From the NCBI GenBank assembly GCA_002861535.1, contig PHFO01000002.1, forward strand, positions 1 to 60,014: a stretch of 60,014 bases of DNA, read 5' to 3'. The position numbers and the translations under genes were made by a program. Position 1 is the stretch's first letter; each line of letters begins with the position of its first letter. Below the pieces are notes generated by a model. It was not told the DNA's origin. It saw only the letters and a program-made list of their open reading frames with translations, and did not search any database. Below, one piece after another: positions 18,740 to 29,814 of this stretch. This stretch comes from Cyanobacteria bacterium M5B4. GTDB lineage: Bacteria; Cyanobacteriota; Cyanobacteriia; Pseudanabaenales; Pseudanabaenaceae.

Positions 18740-18940
18740 CTACCTTCTGCCCCATTTTTTGATCTGGGATTGAGTTCCCTGTTGTAGTTCTACTGCTTTA
18801 GACTGAGTTTTAGCCTTGAGGGCAGTTAGTAGGTTGTCGGCGCGCTCAGATAAATTTTCTAGTCCAGAGTTGACATGGTTGACTGCCCACAGATCAATTT
18901 CTGCTAGTTTATCTTGCAGAGACTCGTGCCAATTGGTCAT
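18740..18940 (-). CDS. small hypothetical protein after infA
   Basis: A 66-residue, largely helical, charged protein (DKLAEIDLWAVNHVNSGLEN, LSERADNLLTALKAKTQ) with a basic end KKWGRR. No family is recognised. Its ATG is two bases after the infA stop on the same strand, so it would be the last gene of the ribosomal operon, in the place where rpmJ is normally found; it has no resemblance to L36. It could be a chance frame, but position and composition favour a real gene. Confidence 0.5.
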   Translation of the reverse strand: MTNWHESLQDKLAEIDLWAVNHVNSGLENLSERADNLLTALKAKTQSKAVELQQGTQSQIKKWGRR

Positions 18941-18942
18941 AG

Positions 18943-19164
18943 CTAGTTTTTCATCCGAAAAGTTATTCTCCCCTTGGTTAGGTCGTAGGGAGTTAGTTCC
19001 ACTTTAACCCGATCGCCAGGAAGAATTTTGATGTAGTTGCGCCTAATTTTGCCAGAAATATGAGCCAGGACGTTAAAACCGTTATCCAATTCAACACGAA
19101 ACATGGCATTGGGTAATGACTCACTTACCGTACCTTCCATTTCAATTACATCTTGTTTAGACAA
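18943..19164 (-). CDS. infA: translation initiation factor IF-1
   Basis: 73-residue OB-fold protein that assists IF-2 and IF-3 on the 30S A site. Seen: [20 protein letters not shown] and the near-invariant [20 protein letters not shown]. No ATG fits; a TTG at 19164 with AAGGAG seven bases upstream gives exactly the family length and N-terminus. It overlaps the adk stop by eight bases, so it is probably translated by coupling. Confidence 0.95.
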   Translation of the reverse strand: MSKQDVIEMEGTVSESLPNAMFRVELDNGFNVLAHISGKIRRNYIKILPGDRVKVELTPYDLTKGRITFRMKN

Positions 19165-19729
19165 GGGCAGACTCCTTGATGAGGTTTTGGATGTTTCTGG
19201 TAACGACTTCCATAGGGGGGGTGCCATCTACGGGTGCTACGCCGTCACCATAAAATTCTAGCAAAGGACGAGTTTTGTCGTAATACTCCTGCAAGCGTTG
19301 TCTAATTACTTCAGCGGTGTCATCTACCCTGCCCTGCTCTAGGGCCCGTTGTTGTAGTCGCTGCAACAGGACTTCCTCTGGGACTTCTAGGTTGATTACC
19401 AAGTCGTATTGCTGTAAGTGGGCAGTCAAAAACTGATTTAATGCCTCTGCTTGGGGTACGGTGCGGGGAAATCCGTCTAAAATCCATCCCCGATCGGTGT
19501 CTGGGGCTTGTAAACGATCGGTAATTACTTCTACGACTAATTCATCAGGAACAAGTTTGCCGCTGTCGCTAAAGGCTTTGACCTGTTTACCTAAATCTGT
19601 TCCTGCCTTGATCGCAGCCCGAAAAATGTCCCCGGGGGCAATGCGGGGGACAGACCACAACTGGGCAAGAAGTTCTCCCTGAGTTCCCTTACCAGCACCA
19701 GGAGGACCCATCATAATTATTCTTGGCAT
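19157..19729 (-). CDS. adk: adenylate kinase
   Basis: Interconverts AMP, ATP and ADP. 190 residues, the short form without a long zinc-type LID. Seen: P-loop [28 protein letters not shown], and the LID region [20 protein letters not shown]. Its ATG overlaps the secY stop (TAATG) and its end overlaps infA by eight bases, the usual secY-adk-infA order of cyanobacterial ribosomal operons. Confidence 0.95.
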   Translation of the reverse strand: MPRIIMMGPPGAGKGTQGELLAQLWSVPRIAPGDIFRAAIKAGTDLGKQVKAFSDSGKLVPDELVVEVITDRLQAPDTDRGWILDGFPRTVPQAEALNQFLTAHLQQYDLVINLEVPEEVLLQRLQQRALEQGRVDDTAEVIRQRLQEYYDKTRPLLEFYGDGVAPVDGTPPMEVVTRNIQNLIKESALV

Positions 19730-21061
19730 TATTGCTTAACCATTCCTTCGTAACGTTGCGAGATGACATAGGTGCGGATTTGATTGGCAGTTTCAATTGC
19801 CACACCGACCAAAATTAACAGAGATGTGGCACCAAAGCTATTCTGAGCTAGGCTACCGGAGAGCTTTTGCACTAGCAGGGGGACAAGTACTACTGCGCTT
19901 AGGAAAATTGCGCCCAGGAATGTCAGACGACTCAGTACCCCTTCAATATATTCTGTGGTTGCTGTGCCGGGACGCTTGCCAGGTACACTAGCTCCCATTT
20001 TTTAAGATTCTGGGATAGATCGATCGGGTTTACGACCAAAGTCGAGTAAAAATAACTAAATCCCAAAATTAAGAGGGGGAACAAAATCACATAACCGATC
20101 GAGTCTTGCCTTAAAAAGTTATTCACAAAACCCGTCAAGACAGGATTACTGACAGACTCGGCGATCAGAGCAGGTAGTAAAAAGAAAGAGGAAGCAAAAA
20201 TGATAGGCATAACCCCGCCCTGATTGAGTTTGAGGGGCAAGTAACTAGACTGTTCCCGGTAGAGCTTGCGACCAACTTGACGCTTGGCATAAACGATCGG
20301 TATTCTTCTTGTGCCCTCTTGCACAAACACGATCGCTACAATCATTAACAAAAAGGTAATCAGCAGCAGAATTAAGCCCCCCGTTTGGCTGGGATCGTTA
20401 GCTACAGCAGCGATCGTAGCACCAAAGGAACGAGGCAAGCCCGCCGCAATACCAATAAAAATTAGCAAAGAAGCGCCATTGCCAATTCCCCGCTCAGTGA
20501 TCACTTCCCCCAGCCACATGACAAACATGGAACCTGCGGTAAGGGCGACCACACAACTCAATGTAAAGCTAGAAATAGTCAATTCCCCTACAGTAAAGAA
20601 GGGTACCCCCATGTCTTTGACTGCGTTTCCCCCCTGTAAAAATAGAGCTGTGCCTAAACTCTGAATCACCGCAATTACCAAGGCCCAGTAACGGGTATAT
20701 TGGGCGATCGCCCTGCGTCCCGCCTCTCCTTCATTTTTTGTAAGTTTTCTAGGGTGGGGGATAGGGTGATAAAAATCTGCATAAAAATAGAAGCATTGAT
20801 GAAGGGTAAAATTCCCAAAGCAAACAAACCCAGCAGGGAAAGCCCCCCTCCAGAAAAAGCATCGATGAAATTGGCAAGGGGACTACCCTGGATGATATTG
20901 CCCAACACCACCCGATCGACTCCTGGCACAGGGACAAAGTTACCGAACCTCACCAAGACTAAAATCCCGATCGTGACCAACAACCTCTCCCTGAGTCCAG
21001 AAGCCTGCGCCATCTGCATAAACACTTCTTGGGAAGTAGGGTCTTTACTGCGATTTACCAT
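19729..21061 (-). CDS. secY: preprotein translocase SecY (two frameshifts)
   Basis: Channel subunit of the Sec translocon in plasma and thylakoid membranes, 10 membrane segments. The gene is read in three pieces: N-terminal (RERLLVTIGILVLVRFGNFVPVPGV), middle (ALVIAVIQSLGTAL, WLGEVITERGIGNGASLLIF, QGGVMPIIFASSF) and C-terminal (MGASVPGKRPGTATTEYIE). The joins fall in two A6 tracts on the coding strand (T6 at 20734-20739 and 19998-20003); one more A at each restores the family sequence. These are very probably base-calling losses, because SecY is essential. adk overlaps its stop. Confidence 0.94.
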
Positions 21062-21085
21062 CAGTTCTATCCATTACCTATTTCT

Positions 21086-21559
21086 CTATCCTACTTCAGA
21101 CTCCGAATGATCTGCTCCTATTAGGGTGCATGTTCCCCCTGCCTGCTCAATTTTTGCCTTGGCTCCGCTGGAAAAGGCAGCGGCTGTCACCTGCAGAGGT
21201 ACAGTGATTTCCCCCCTGCCCAAAATTTTTAGGGGCCCGTCATTTTGGGTGACAATTCCCAGCTTCATCAAGGACTCCATGGAAACGGCAGTACCGGGGG
21301 GTAAGTCGTTTAACCGATCGACATTGATGATGGTAAATTCCTTGGGATTGACCACATGGAAGTACTTTAGCTTAGGCAGGCGGCGATAGAGGGGGGTCTG
21401 ACCGCCTTCAAAACCGGGGCGGGTGGGTCTACCCGATCGGGATTTTTGCCCCCGCATGCCAAAACCACTACTGGCTCCCTGCCCCGCGGCAATACCCCGA
21501 CCTTTGCGTTTTTTGGCCGGGCGCGAACCCTTCTGAGGGGATAAGTCTCCAATTCTCAT
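21086..21559 (-). CDS. rplO: 50S ribosomal protein L15
   Basis: 157 residues. Basic glycine-rich N-terminal half with [21 protein letters not shown] and [17 protein letters not shown], the L15 signature. The ATG overlaps the rpsE stop by four bases; secY follows after 24 bases. L15 is a late assembly protein of the large subunit. Confidence 0.97.
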   Translation of the reverse strand: MRIGDLSPQKGSRPAKKRKGRGIAAGQGASSGFGMRGQKSRSGRPTRPGFEGGQTPLYRRLPKLKYFHVVNPKEFTIINVDRLNDLPPGTAVSMESLMKLGIVTQNDGPLKILGRGEITVPLQVTAAAFSSGAKAKIEQAGGTCTLIGADHSESEVG

Positions 21560-22179
21560 ACTTCTTTATCCTGTGCATACATTTGTTGGATGGGAATTTC
21601 CCGTATTTTGGCAACTTCGGAGAAGGTGCGCAGGGCTGCCAGGGCACTGACAGCGGCACGGGCGTTACCCAAGGGATTGCCCGAACCCAGTTGTTTTGCC
21701 AGAATATTTTTCACCCCCGCTAGTTCCAAGACTGTACGCACTGCCCCGCCGGCAATTACCCCCGTCCCAGGGGAAGCGGGACGGATCATCACCCTAGCGC
21801 CGCCGCCATCGCCAGTGGTGGGGTGGGGAACGGAGAAGTTCTTAGTCAGGGGTACCTTGACCAAGTGCTTTTTGCCGTCTACAACTCCCTTTTTCACGGC
21901 ATTGATCACATCGGACGCCTTGCCTACGCCTACGCCTACCATCCCTTTCTCGTTGCCCACAATCACGATCGCGCGGAAGCTGAGTTTTTTACCCCCCTTC
22001 ACAACCTTAGTGACGCGGCGAATCTGCACTACCCGCTCTTGCCACTCCGATTCCTTTTCCTTTTCTGCCTTCGCCCGATCGGGTTTGCGGCTATCGCCAC
22101 GCTTTTTGCGCTCTCTGCCCTCGTTATCGCCGTTGCCGTTGTCGCTATGATCGTTATTGCTCCGTCTACGCTCTGCCAT
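21556..22179 (-). CDS. rpsE: 30S ribosomal protein S5
   Basis: 207 residues, with a charged, probably disordered N-terminal extension of about 45 residues ([16 protein letters not shown]) before the S5 double-stranded RNA-binding domain ([21 protein letters not shown]) and the C-terminal domain ([21 protein letters not shown]). The extension is typical of cyanobacterial S5. An AGGAGG-like site (AGGAGGTAAT) precedes the ATG. Confidence 0.97.
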   Translation of the reverse strand: MAERRRSNNDHSDNGNGDNEGRERKKRGDSRKPDRAKAEKEKESEWQERVVQIRRVTKVVKGGKKLSFRAIVIVGNEKGMVGVGVGKASDVINAVKKGVVDGKKHLVKVPLTKNFSVPHPTTGDGGGARVMIRPASPGTGVIAGGAVRTVLELAGVKNILAKQLGSGNPLGNARAAVSALAALRTFSEVAKIREIPIQQMYAQDKEV

Positions 22180-22188
22180 AATTACCTC

Positions 22189-22551
22189 CTAAAATTCTAA
22201 CCCTGCTTCCCTGGCAGCATCCGCCAGCGCCTTCACCCTCCCGTGATAGAGGTTGCCGCCCCGATCGAAGACTACCTTAGTAATACCCTTCGCCTGGGCA
22301 CGTTCGGCAATTAACTTACCCACTGCGCTAGAAGCGGCGCAGTTGGCAGTAGAACTGAGGGAGTTACGCAATTCCGCCTCTAGGGTAGAAGCTGCCACTA
22401 GGGTGTGCTGGGCGACGTCATCGATAATCTGCACCGCAATATGCTGTCTGGAGCGGAATACTGCCAATCGGGGACGATCGGGGGTGCCACTGAGACGGCG
22501 GCGGATGCGGCGGTGTCTCCGTTGCGTAGATTGTTTGTGACCTATTTTCAT
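22189..22551 (-). CDS. rplR: 50S ribosomal protein L18
   Basis: 120 residues, binds 5S rRNA with L5. Basic N-terminus with [21 protein letters not shown] and the C-terminal [28 protein letters not shown], the L18 signature. Gap of three bases after rplF and nine before rpsE. Confidence 0.97.
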   Translation of the reverse strand: MKIGHKQSTQRRHRRIRRRLSGTPDRPRLAVFRSRQHIAVQIIDDVAQHTLVAASTLEAELRNSLSSTANCAASSAVGKLIAERAQAKGITKVVFDRGGNLYHGRVKALADAAREAGLEF

Positions 22552-22554
22552 AGT

Positions 22555-23118
22555 CTATTTCTTCCCTGTCTTACCTGCTTTACGTCTGACATACTCGCCC
22601 TTGTAGCGAATACCCTTGCCTTTGTAAACTTCTGGCGGGCGCACCGCTCGGATTTGGGCAGCAATGCTACCTACCACTTCCTTATCAATACCATTGACCA
22701 CAATCAAAGTGCCCTGATTGATCTTCTTACCCGCCGCATCTTCGATTTCCAGGACTATGCCTTCGGGAGGATTAATTTCTACCGGATGGCTGTAACCCAT
22801 GTTGAGAGTCATTACCTTACCACTCAGGGAAGCCCGATAACCCACCCCCTGAATTTCTAATCGCCTTTCAAAGCCAGTAGAAACTCCTACCACCATGTTG
22901 TCTAAAAGAGTGCGACAGAGTCCGTGCAACTGCCTTGCCGGTCGGGAATCATCACGGCGATTTACCTTGATCTCCTTCTCTTCCTTGACAATCTCAATGA
23001 GGGGATGGAACACCCGTTGCAGTTCCCCCTTTGGTCCTTTCACCTTTACTGTCTGCCCTGCTACTTCCACCGTCACCTTGGGGGGAATGGGAATAGGGCG
23101 CTTACCGATTCGAGACAT
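22555..23118 (-). CDS. rplF: 50S ribosomal protein L6
   Basis: 187 residues with the two L6 folds: [12 protein letters not shown] start, VKGPKGEL in the first, and the C-terminal [16 protein letters not shown] in the second. AGGAG lies just upstream of the ATG. L6 sits near the factor-binding site of the large subunit. Confidence 0.97.
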   Translation of the reverse strand: MSRIGKRPIPIPPKVTVEVAGQTVKVKGPKGELQRVFHPLIEIVKEEKEIKVNRRDDSRPARQLHGLCRTLLDNMVVGVSTGFERRLEIQGVGYRASLSGKVMTLNMGYSHPVEINPPEGIVLEIEDAAGKKINQGTLIVVNGIDKEVVGSIAAQIRAVRPPEVYKGKGIRYKGEYVRRKAGKTGKK

Positions 23119-23129
23119 TTATCTCCTCC

Positions 23130-23531
23130 TTACCAGATGTAACAAAGAACTTCACCACCAACCCGCTTGGTGCGGGCTTCCCGATCGGTCATAATCCCCC
23201 GCGAGGTAGAAATAATGGCAATACCTACACCGCCCAACACCCTGGGTAAATCCCGATGACTAGAATAAACCCGCATCCCTGGACGGCTGACGCGGCGCAG
23301 TTTGTTAATTACAGGTTGGCGCAACCTGCCGTGGTAACGCAAAGAAAGCACTAAATGCCGATCGATGCCTTCCCCCACTTCTTCAAAATCCTCAATATAC
23401 CCTTCCTGCTTCAAGACGCGGGCGATATTGTGGGTCATTTTTGTCGCTGGGATTTCTGTAGCCTGCTGCTTCGCCATAGTAGCATTGCGAATGCGGGTCA
23501 ACATATCAGCGATAGTATCGTTTGCAGCCAT
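23130..23531 (-). CDS. rpsH: 30S ribosomal protein S8
   Basis: 133 residues. [13 protein letters not shown] at the start and [20 protein letters not shown] at the end are diagnostic. S8 binds the central domain of 16S rRNA. It lies nine bases after rplE. Confidence 0.97.
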   Translation of the reverse strand: MAANDTIADMLTRIRNATMAKQQATEIPATKMTHNIARVLKQEGYIEDFEEVGEGIDRHLVLSLRYHGRLRQPVINKLRRVSRPGMRVYSSHRDLPRVLGGVGIAIISTSRGIMTDREARTKRVGGEVLCYIW

Positions 23532-23540
23532 GCTTAACTC

Positions 23541-24086
23541 CTATGATTCTCGAAACGGCATACCGACAGCCTTAAGCAAGGCGCGCCCTTCTTCATCGCT
23601 ATTGGCAGTAGTGACAATGGAAATGTCCAAGCCGCGGATTTGATCGATGCTATCGTAGTCGATCTCCGGGAAAATCAACTGCTCTTTTACCCCCAAGGTA
23701 TAGTTGCCCCTGCCATCAAAGGCTTTGGGATTTACACCGCGGAAGTCGCGGATGCGGGGCAAAGCAAAATTGATCAACCGATCGAGGAAGGCATACATCC
23801 GATCCTTGCGCAGGGTCACCATCATCCCGATCGGCATACCGGCGCGAATCTTAAAGCCAGCGATCGCCTTTTTCGCCCTAGTCACCACCGGTTTTTGCCC
23901 CGTAATTGCCGCAATTTCTGCCAGGGAAGACTCCAACGCCTTAGCGTTAGAGGCGGCCTCCCCCAGACCCCGATTTACCACCACCTTCTCAAACTTAGGC
24001 ACTTGATGGATGTTGGTATATTTGAACTGTTCCATCAGCTTGGGTACAGCCTGTTTTTCATAAAACAATTGAAATCGATTAGCCAT
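23541..24086 (-). CDS. rplE: 50S ribosomal protein L5
   Basis: 181 residues, binds 5S rRNA and the P-site t[44 protein letters not shown] and [20 protein letters not shown] are the conserved blocks. It follows rplX by 23 bases, one of the larger gaps in the operon. Confidence 0.97.
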   Translation of the reverse strand: MANRFQLFYEKQAVPKLMEQFKYTNIHQVPKFEKVVVNRGLGEAASNAKALESSLAEIAAITGQKPVVTRAKKAIAGFKIRAGMPIGMMVTLRKDRMYAFLDRLINFALPRIRDFRGVNPKAFDGRGNYTLGVKEQLIFPEIDYDSIDQIRGLDISIVTTANSDEEGRALLKAVGMPFRES

Positions 24087-24109
24087 AGTTCTGGTCTTTG
24101 TCAGAATAG

Positions 24110-24469
24110 TTATTTGAGAGTTTCACCGGTCTTTTTCAGCATCCGCACCTTTTTACCTTCCGGGGTATAAGTATGACAAACGCGACTAGCCGTTTTTTCT
24201 TTTTCGGAATAGAGCATCACCTTGGCGCTGTGGATAGGAAATTCCTTCACCACAATCTGCCCAGGTTCACCGTCCCGTTGGGGTTTGAGGTGCTTAGTCT
24301 TTTTATTCACACCTTCTACAATCACTTGGCTCGTGGCAGGAAACACCCGCAGGATTCTTCCCACCTTGCCCTTGTAACTGCCAGAAATAACCTGAACCAG
24401 GTCATCTTTTTTGACGTGCATCTTAAAGCTGGTGCGATTGCCGCGATATTGAGGGGGCTTACCTTTCAT
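24110..24469 (-). CDS. rplX: 50S ribosomal protein L24
   Basis: 119 residues, an early assembly protein with a KOW motif ([21 protein letters not shown]) and [14 protein letters not shown]. The ATG overlaps the rplN stop (ATGA), which supports this start even though it leaves about 15 residues before the usual MHVKKDD start; an internal ATG at that point is the alternative. Confidence 0.95.
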   Translation of the reverse strand: MKGKPPQYRGNRTSFKMHVKKDDLVQVISGSYKGKVGRILRVFPATSQVIVEGVNKKTKHLKPQRDGEPGQIVVKEFPIHSAKVMLYSEKEKTASRVCHTYTPEGKKVRMLKKTGETLK

Positions 24470-24834
24470 AGAACCTCCGGTGCTAGAGAAATAATCTTGG
24501 TGAAGTTCTTATCCCGTAATTCCCGTGCCACAGGACCAAACACCCGCGTACCTTTGGGATTGCCATCCTGGTTGATAATTACAGCAGCGTTGTCATCAAA
24601 ACGGATAGACATACCGCTGTCTCGATGGATTGTATTTTTAGTCCGTACCACCACTGCCCGAACTACGTCGGATTTTTTGACTGGCATGTTGGGAGCGGCG
24701 TTTTTGACGGTAGCGATAATCACATCGCCCACACTGGCAAAGGTACGATTGCCTCCCCCCAGGACACGGATACATAGAAGTTCCTTGGCACCGCTGTTAT
24801 CTGCTACTGTCAACCGGCTTTCCTGTTGAATCAT
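24466..24834 (-). CDS. rplN: 50S ribosomal protein L14
   Basis: 122 residues. [27 protein letters not shown] and [20 protein letters not shown] are near-invariant L14 sequence. It overlaps rpsQ and rplX by four bases each, consistent with coupled translation. Confidence 0.97.
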   Translation of the reverse strand: MIQQESRLTVADNSGAKELLCIRVLGGGNRTFASVGDVIIATVKNAAPNMPVKKSDVVRAVVVRTKNTIHRDSGMSIRFDDNAAVIINQDGNPKGTRVFGPVARELRDKNFTKIISLAPEVL

Positions 24835-25124
24835 TGTTCTCCTCCCTCTGTTTCATCGACTGGAGCAGCTACTTTTTCTCCTCCCCCTGACCGCAGGATA
24901 GCTGCTACCTTCCAACACTTGGTCTTGCTGAGGGGACGGGTCTCTTGAATCCGCACCCGATCGCCTTCTTGGCATTGATTTTCCTCGTCATGGGCTTTGT
25001 AGCGTTTGGTAGTCACCACAATCTTGCCGTACTTAGGATGGGGGGCGCGGTTTTCTACTGCCACGACAACGGTCTTATCCATTTTGTTGCTGACGACAAT
25101 GCCCACTCTTTCTTTAACTGCCAT
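24831..25124 (-). CDS. rpsQ: 30S ribosomal protein S17
   Basis: 97 residues; conserved [20 protein letters not shown] and [19 protein letters not shown]. The C-terminal 20 residues (acidic, [11 protein letters not shown]) are a tail beyond the usual core. It overlaps rpmC by 11 bases. Confidence 0.97.
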   Translation of the reverse strand: MAVKERVGIVVSNKMDKTVVVAVENRAPHPKYGKIVVTTKRYKAHDEENQCQEGDRVRIQETRPLSKTKCWKVAAILRSGGGEKVAAPVDETEGGEQ

Positions 25125-25341
25125 GATCTTCTCCCTTTGCCTTTGCTAGTTGTTGTTCTCTCTCTACGGTCATCAGTTGTGCCAAGCGATGTTTAAGATG
25201 GCGAAATTCATGGGGTTTGACGGGTTGACGGGTTGCCAGACGCAGACGGAGGTTAAACAATTCTTTCTTAACATCCAAAATCGTCTTGGCAAGAGCTTCC
25301 TGGTCGAGGCTACGTGCCTCCTCGATCTTAGGTAATGCCAT
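25114..25341 (-). CDS. rpmC: 50S ribosomal protein L29
   Basis: 75 residues, two-helix protein at the exit tunnel. [21 protein letters not shown] and the [11 protein letters not shown] end fit L29. It overlaps rpsQ by 11 bases and follows rplP by two. Confidence 0.95.
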   Translation of the reverse strand: MALPKIEEARSLDQEALAKTILDVKKELFNLRLRLATRQPVKPHEFRHLKHRLAQLMTVEREQQLAKAKGEDHGS

Positions 25342-25343
25342 AA

Positions 25344-25754
25344 CTATTCCTCCCGTTTGATAAACCTAGTTTTCATGGGCATTTTGGCAGCGGCTAGACG
25401 GATTGCTTCCTTGGCAATCTCTTCATTTACTCCCGCAATTTCAAACATGACGCGACCAGGCTTTACTACTGCCACCCAAAATTCTGGCGCACCTTTACCG
25501 GAACCCATCCGCGTCTCGGCGGCGCGTTTGGTGACTGGTTTGTCGGGAAATATGCGAATCCAGATTTTGCCCCCCCGTTTGATGTAGCGACTCATGGCGC
25601 GACGGGCGGATTCAATTTGCCGAGAGGTGATCCAGCAAGGCTCTAAAGCCTGCATGGCAAATTCACCAAAATCTACTTCATTACCCCTGGTGGCAGCGCC
25701 ACACATTCTGCCCCGCTGTTGTTTGCGGAATTTAGTTCTCTTTGGACTTAGCAT
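25344..25754 (-). CDS. rplP: 50S ribosomal protein L16
   Basis: 136 residues. [38 protein letters not shown] and [19 protein letters not shown] are hallmarks. L16 lies by the A site. It follows rpsC by three bases. Confidence 0.97.
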   Translation of the reverse strand: MLSPKRTKFRKQQRGRMCGAATRGNEVDFGEFAMQALEPCWITSRQIESARRAMSRYIKRGGKIWIRIFPDKPVTKRAAETRMGSGKGAPEFWVAVVKPGRVMFEIAGVNEEIAKEAIRLAAAKMPMKTRFIKREE

Positions 25755-25757
25755 AAT

Positions 25758-26519
25758 TTATCCCTCTGCTCCTGAACGATCTTCAAATTGGGCACGACCT
25801 TTGCGCTTCGATCGCCTCGGCTGCTGATTGGGGAGCGGTACCTCTTCCCTGCCAGGGATGATCTCCCCTTTGAAAATCCAGACCTTGATACCGATGATGC
25901 CGTAGATTGTTCTGGCGGTCTTGTAGTCGTAGTCAATGTCTGCTCTCAGCGTGTGGAGTGGGACTCTGCCTTCCCTGACCCATTCGGTGCGGGCAATTTC
26001 AGCTCCGTTCAAGCGCCCGCTGATCTGGATTTTGATGCCCTGAATGCCGGCGCGCTGTGCCCTTTGAATTGCCTGGCGCACTACTTTTCTAAAGGCAACG
26101 CGGCGCTCAATTTGTTGCACAATGTATTCCGCAATTAGGGGGGCTTCCGCATCTACCCTAGCAACTTCCACTACGTTGATGCGAATTTGACTGGTTCCCG
26201 ATCGTTGCAGACAGCGCTCTGCTTTGGCACTCTCCAAAAACTTCATCAAGCCCTGGCGCAGTTGCTCAATCCCCGCGCCGCCACGACCCACTACTACCCC
26301 AGGGCGGGCAGTGCGGATTTCAATATCTGCCTGGTCGGCTTTGCGCTCAATGTAAACTTGGGCGATACCGGCAGTGCTGAGGGTTTTGTTGATGTAGCTA
26401 CGGATATAAAAATCTTCTTCCACTAGGGTGGCGTAGCGATTGCCATGGGCAAACCACTGGGATTGATGGGGACGAATGATCCCTAGCCGCAGTCCGTTGG
26501 GGTGAATTTTTTGTCCCAT
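25758..26519 (-). CDS. rpsC: 30S ribosomal protein S3
   Basis: 253 residues. [14 protein letters not shown] start, KH-type RNA-binding domain ([20 protein letters not shown]), and the C-terminal [30 protein letters not shown]. The last 20 residues are basic and variable. Its ATG overlaps the rplV stop by one base. Confidence 0.97.
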   Translation of the reverse strand: MGQKIHPNGLRLGIIRPHQSQWFAHGNRYATLVEEDFYIRSYINKTLSTAGIAQVYIERKADQADIEIRTARPGVVVGRGGAGIEQLRQGLMKFLESAKAERCLQRSGTSQIRINVVEVARVDAEAPLIAEYIVQQIERRVAFRKVVRQAIQRAQRAGIQGIKIQISGRLNGAEIARTEWVREGRVPLHTLRADIDYDYKTARTIYGIIGIKVWIFKGEIIPGREEVPLPNQQPRRSKRKGRAQFEDRSGAEG

Positions 26520-26878
26520 TATGTTTCTTCCTCCATGGGTTTAACAACGATCGTGATGTGGCAGGTGGGCTTGCGGATTTGGTAAGCCCGCCCCTGGGCA
26601 CGGGCACGAAAGCGCTTCAAACTAGGTCCCATGTCGGCAAAAGCTTGGCTGATCATGAGGTTGGCTCTGTCCATGCCATTGTTGTGTTCCGCGTTAGCTA
26701 CCGCCGATCGGAGGAGCTTGGTAATCGGTTCACAGGCGCGATAGGGCATAAATTCTAATAAAATTAGGGCATCCCGGTAACTCCGCCCGCGAATTTGATC
26801 TAAAACGCGCCGTACTTTGTTAGGAGACATGCGGATAAACTTTGCCACTGCGGGCACTTCATCAGTCTTTAGTAACAT
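26519..26878 (-). CDS. rplV: 50S ribosomal protein L22
   Basis: 119 residues from the ATG at 26878, which follows rpsS by four bases with GAGGT upstream; the frame continues to 26941 inside rpsS but the extra residues are not L22-like. [21 protein letters not shown] and [21 protein letters not shown] are diagnostic. L22 lines the exit tunnel. Confidence 0.96.
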   Translation of the reverse strand: MLLKTDEVPAVAKFIRMSPNKVRRVLDQIRGRSYRDALILLEFMPYRACEPITKLLRSAVANAEHNNGMDRANLMISQAFADMGPSLKRFRARAQGRAYQIRKPTCHITIVVKPMEEET

Positions 26879-26882
26879 TGCT

Positions 26883-27161
26883 TTACCTCTTTGCCTTTTT
26901 GTCGCCCTTGACGTGACCGCGATAGTTGCGGGTAGGGGCAAATTCTCCTAACTTGTGTCCTACCATCTGGTCTGTCACATAGACGGGTACATGTTGCTTG
27001 CCGTTGTGCACAGCGATCGTATGACCGATCATTTCCGGCAGAATTGTGGAAGCCCTAGACCAGGTTTTGATCACCTGTTTGTCTCCCTTAGCGTTTAGTT
27101 TTTCAATCTTTGTCATGAGGTGATCGGCGACAAAGGGACCTTTTTTCAACGATCGTGACAT
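26883..27161 (-). CDS. rpsS: 30S ribosomal protein S19
   Basis: 92 residues. [40 protein letters not shown].. and [13 protein letters not shown] define S19, which binds the head of the 30S subunit. AGGAGT precedes the ATG. Gap of 16 bases after rplB. Confidence 0.97.
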   Translation of the reverse strand: MSRSLKKGPFVADHLMTKIEKLNAKGDKQVIKTWSRASTILPEMIGHTIAVHNGKQHVPVYVTDQMVGHKLGEFAPTRNYRGHVKGDKKAKR

Positions 27162-27177
27162 TGGTTAACTCCTAAAA

Positions 27178-28041
27178 TTAAGCATTACGTCCGCCCTTGC
27201 CCCGCTTCGATGCCCTACGCCGGCGACGTACAATCAAAGCTGAGCTTTGTTTTTTCTTCTTGCGGGTTTTGTAGCCCAGGGTAGGCTTACCCCAGGGAGT
27301 GACGGGACCCGGTCGCCCGATCGGGCAACAACCCTCCCCACCACCGTGGGGGTGATCAACGGGGTTCATCACCGAACCTCTGACCTGGGGACGACGACCG
27401 CGCCATCTTGTCCTGCCCGCCTTGCCTAAACTCTCATTACTGTGGTCGCTGTTTCCCACTTGACCGATCGTGGCATAGCACTCGCGGCGCACCATTCTTA
27501 CCTCTGTGGAGGGTAACTTCAAGGTGACGTAATCCCCTTCCTTAGCGGCGATTTGCACCCCAGAACCCGCCGATCGCGCCATCTGACCGCCTTTGCCAGG
27601 GAAAAGCTCTACATTGTGCACAGTAGTACCCAGGGGGATGGCATAGAGGGGCAAAGAATTGCCCACTTCAAAGGGAGCCGTTTCACTGGCAATGATGGTA
27701 GCTCCCACCTCTAAGCCCTTGGGATGGAGGATATACCGCTTCTCTCCGTCTTCGTACTGCACTAGGGCAATGCGGGCGTTGCGGTTAGGATCGTACTCGA
27801 TCGCCAGTACCTGGGCAGGCATATTCCGCTTGTTGCGCTTAAAGTCGATAATGCGGTAGAGCTTCTTGTGCCCGCCGCCGCGGTGACGACAAGTAATAAC
27901 CCCACGATTATTTCTCCCCTTCTTGCGATGGAGACTGATGGTTAACGACTTCTCTGGCTTAGATTTGGTAATTTCCGCAAAAGAAGAAATTTCTACCTGT
28001 CTTGTACTAGGTGTATAGGGTTTGAGGGGACGGACTGCCAT
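27178..28041 (-). CDS. rplB: 50S ribosomal protein L2
   Basis: 287 residues, close to the peptidyl transferase centre. [50 protein letters not shown] and a basic C-terminal tail are all present. It follows rplW by two bases. Confidence 0.97.
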   Translation of the reverse strand: MAVRPLKPYTPSTRQVEISSFAEITKSKPEKSLTISLHRKKGRNNRGVITCRHRGGGHKKLYRIIDFKRNKRNMPAQVLAIEYDPNRNARIALVQYEDGEKRYILHPKGLEVGATIIASETAPFEVGNSLPLYAIPLGTTVHNVELFPGKGGQMARSAGSGVQIAAKEGDYVTLKLPSTEVRMVRRECYATIGQVGNSDHSNESLGKAGRTRWRGRRPQVRGSVMNPVDHPHGGGEGCCPIGRPGPVTPWGKPTLGYKTRKKKKQSSALIVRRRRRASKRGKGGRNA

Positions 28042-28043
28042 AG

Positions 28044-28361
28044 TTATACCTCTGGGAATAGATTGATTTCATTGCCTGGCGCTAAAGTCACGATCGCCCG
28101 CTTGTATTGGGGGCGTTTACCAGGGAAGCGCCCAATGCGCCGCGCCCTGGGAGGTAAGGTATGGGTATTTACCTTAGTGACCTTGACATTGAACAAAGTT
28201 TCGATCGCAGCGCGCACCTCATACTTATTGGCATCAGTAGCAACTTCAAAGGTATACTTGCCCTCCTCTAGCAATCGAGTTGCCTTTTCGTTTACCAGGG
28301 GCCTGCGCACAATGTCGGGCAAGCGCCTTTCGTCAAATTCTCGCTGAACTTTTCTACCCAT
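28044..28361 (-). CDS. rplW: 50S ribosomal protein L23
   Basis: 105 residues, at the tunnel exit where trigger factor and SRP dock. [21 protein letters not shown] and [20 protein letters not shown] fit L23. It overlaps rplD by eight bases. Confidence 0.96.
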   Translation of the reverse strand: MGRKVQREFDERRLPDIVRRPLVNEKATRLLEEGKYTFEVATDANKYEVRAAIETLFNVKVTKVNTHTLPPRARRIGRFPGKRPQYKRAIVTLAPGNEINLFPEV

Positions 28362-29010
28362 TGCTGCTTTCTTCCTCCTTGGAACTTGATTCGTAGGTCT
28401 GCTTGATCACATCTAAAGAGGGCAAGGTAATCACGATTTTCTCTGCGTTGAGAATGTCAAATACATTCAACTGATTCGCCCCGATCGAGACCAAATTGGC
28501 AATATTACGAGCGGAGAGCACCACCGCTGCAGGACTTTCGTGGAGAATCATCAGGGTCTTCTGCTTGGATGCCAGCCCCCACCGTTGCAATGCCAAAGCT
28601 AGTTCCTTGGTCTTAGGCTGGGGCAGATGCTCCTGAAAATCGCTGACAACAATCAGGTCATCAAAACGACTCATCAAAGCTGTCCGCAAAGCCAGCCGAC
28701 GCTCCTTGCGATTCATCGTCACCCCAAAGTCCCTGGGCTTAGGACCAAAAACCACACCACCGCCGCGCCACAGGGGAGAACGAATAGAGCCAGCCCGTGC
28801 TCGCCCCGTTCCCTTCTGCCTCCAGGGCTTACGACCACCACCCCTCACTTCCGATCGGGTTTTGGTGCAAGCCGTCCCCTGCCGTGCATTGGCTAACTGC
28901 CGGTTTAAGGCGCGAAATACTAAATCCTTAGCCGTATGAGACTTGGCTACAGTTAACTCAAAGGCGACTTCCCCGATCGTTTCTCCCTGCCAATTTTTAA
29001 TTGCTAACAT
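28354..29010 (-). CDS. rplD: 50S ribosomal protein L4
   Basis: 218 residues. [33 protein letters not shown] is the long tunnel loop, followed by [21 protein letters not shown]. In E. coli L4 also represses its own operon; no such site is evident here. It follows rplC by two bases. Confidence 0.97.
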   Translation of the reverse strand: MLAIKNWQGETIGEVAFELTVAKSHTAKDLVFRALNRQLANARQGTACTKTRSEVRGGGRKPWRQKGTGRARAGSIRSPLWRGGGVVFGPKPRDFGVTMNRKERRLALRTALMSRFDDLIVVSDFQEHLPQPKTKELALALQRWGLASKQKTLMILHESPAAVVLSARNIANLVSIGANQLNVFDILNAEKIVITLPSLDVIKQTYESSSKEEESSNG

Positions 29011-29012
29011 AC

Positions 29013-29669
29013 CTAACTCCTATTTCCCTTTGGTTTGCCCACTAACTTGGCAGGGATCACACTGACAATACTGCCCGGTTTGCCAGGCACTGCCCCCCTG
29101 ATCAACAGCAGATTGTTTTCCACATCCACCTGCACCAAAGTCAGTTTTTTTACTGTAACTCTTTTACCGCCCAGTCTGCCCGCCATGCGCTTGCCAGGAA
29201 AAACCCGACCAGGGGTAGTACCGGCTCCCGTAGAACCAGGCAGGCGGTGATTCTTAGAACCGTGAGCCATAGGACCTCTACCAAAGTGGTGCCGCCTCTG
29301 ATAGCCGGCAAAACCCTTACCAATACTGGTGCCGATCACATCGATCGTTTGTCCCTCCTGGAACTGACTCACATCCACTAACTGCCCCAGTTGATATTGC
29401 TTGGGATCAGCCACACGGAATTCCCGCAAATGCCGCACCGGAGGGGACTCAGACTTTTTCAAATGTCCTAAATCAGGACGAGTGAGATTTTTTTCCTTAA
29501 TTTCTCCAAAGCCGATCTGAATGGAGCTATAGCCCTCCTTTTCGGGGGTTTTAATTTGGGTAATAGGGCAGGGACCAGCCTGAACCACAGTGACGGGCAC
29601 AGAGTTACCCTCACTATCAAATATTTTTGTCATGCCCAATTTAGTGCCGAGAATCCCGACAGACATCAT
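29013..29669 (-). CDS. rplC: 50S ribosomal protein L3
   Basis: 218 residues, first gene of the operon. [49 protein letters not shown] and [13 protein letters not shown] are diagnostic. Two ATGs are adjacent (29669 and 29666); the family starts at either. In cyanobacteria this cluster begins with rplC because rpsJ is with the str genes, as here. A 145-base space before it, after dnaJ, should hold the promoter. Confidence 0.97.
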   Translation of the reverse strand: MMSVGILGTKLGMTKIFDSEGNSVPVTVVQAGPCPITQIKTPEKEGYSSIQIGFGEIKEKNLTRPDLGHLKKSESPPVRHLREFRVADPKQYQLGQLVDVSQFQEGQTIDVIGTSIGKGFAGYQRRHHFGRGPMAHGSKNHRLPGSTGAGTTPGRVFPGKRMAGRLGGKRVTVKKLTLVQVDVENNLLLIRGAVPGKPGSIVSVIPAKLVGKPKGNRS

Positions 29670-29753
29670 CCTTACCTTTTTGCTTTACAAACTAAGTGAT
29701 CCCTGGGTGGCGATCTTAGTGCCCTGACTTAGACAGCGATAGAGGCTAGTCCA

Positions 29754-29770
29754 GTATCAAATTTTGACAC
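29754..29770. promoter_or_regulatory. dyad in the rplC upstream region
   Basis: GTATCAAATTTTGACAC is a near-palindrome about 85-100 bases before rplC, and a related TGTCAAATTTT recurs at about 29801-29811 next to the dnaJ stop. It could be a regulatory site for the ribosomal operon. I could not identify convincing -35/-10 boxes here. Confidence 0.25.
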
Positions 29771-29814
29771 TTTCTCACTATAACCCAAAGCGGGGAATGA
29801 TGTCAAATTTTTTA

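Noticed and set aside
18541-18740. A missing rpmJ (L36) in the gap after infA
   Set aside because: No basic 37-residue frame with the CxxC-C-H pattern of L36 was found on either strand.
23640-24829. Forward ORFs of 176 and 218 codons within the ribosomal operon
   Set aside because: Antisense shadows of L5, L24 and L14; no family features and no ribosome binding sites in keeping with the neighbours.
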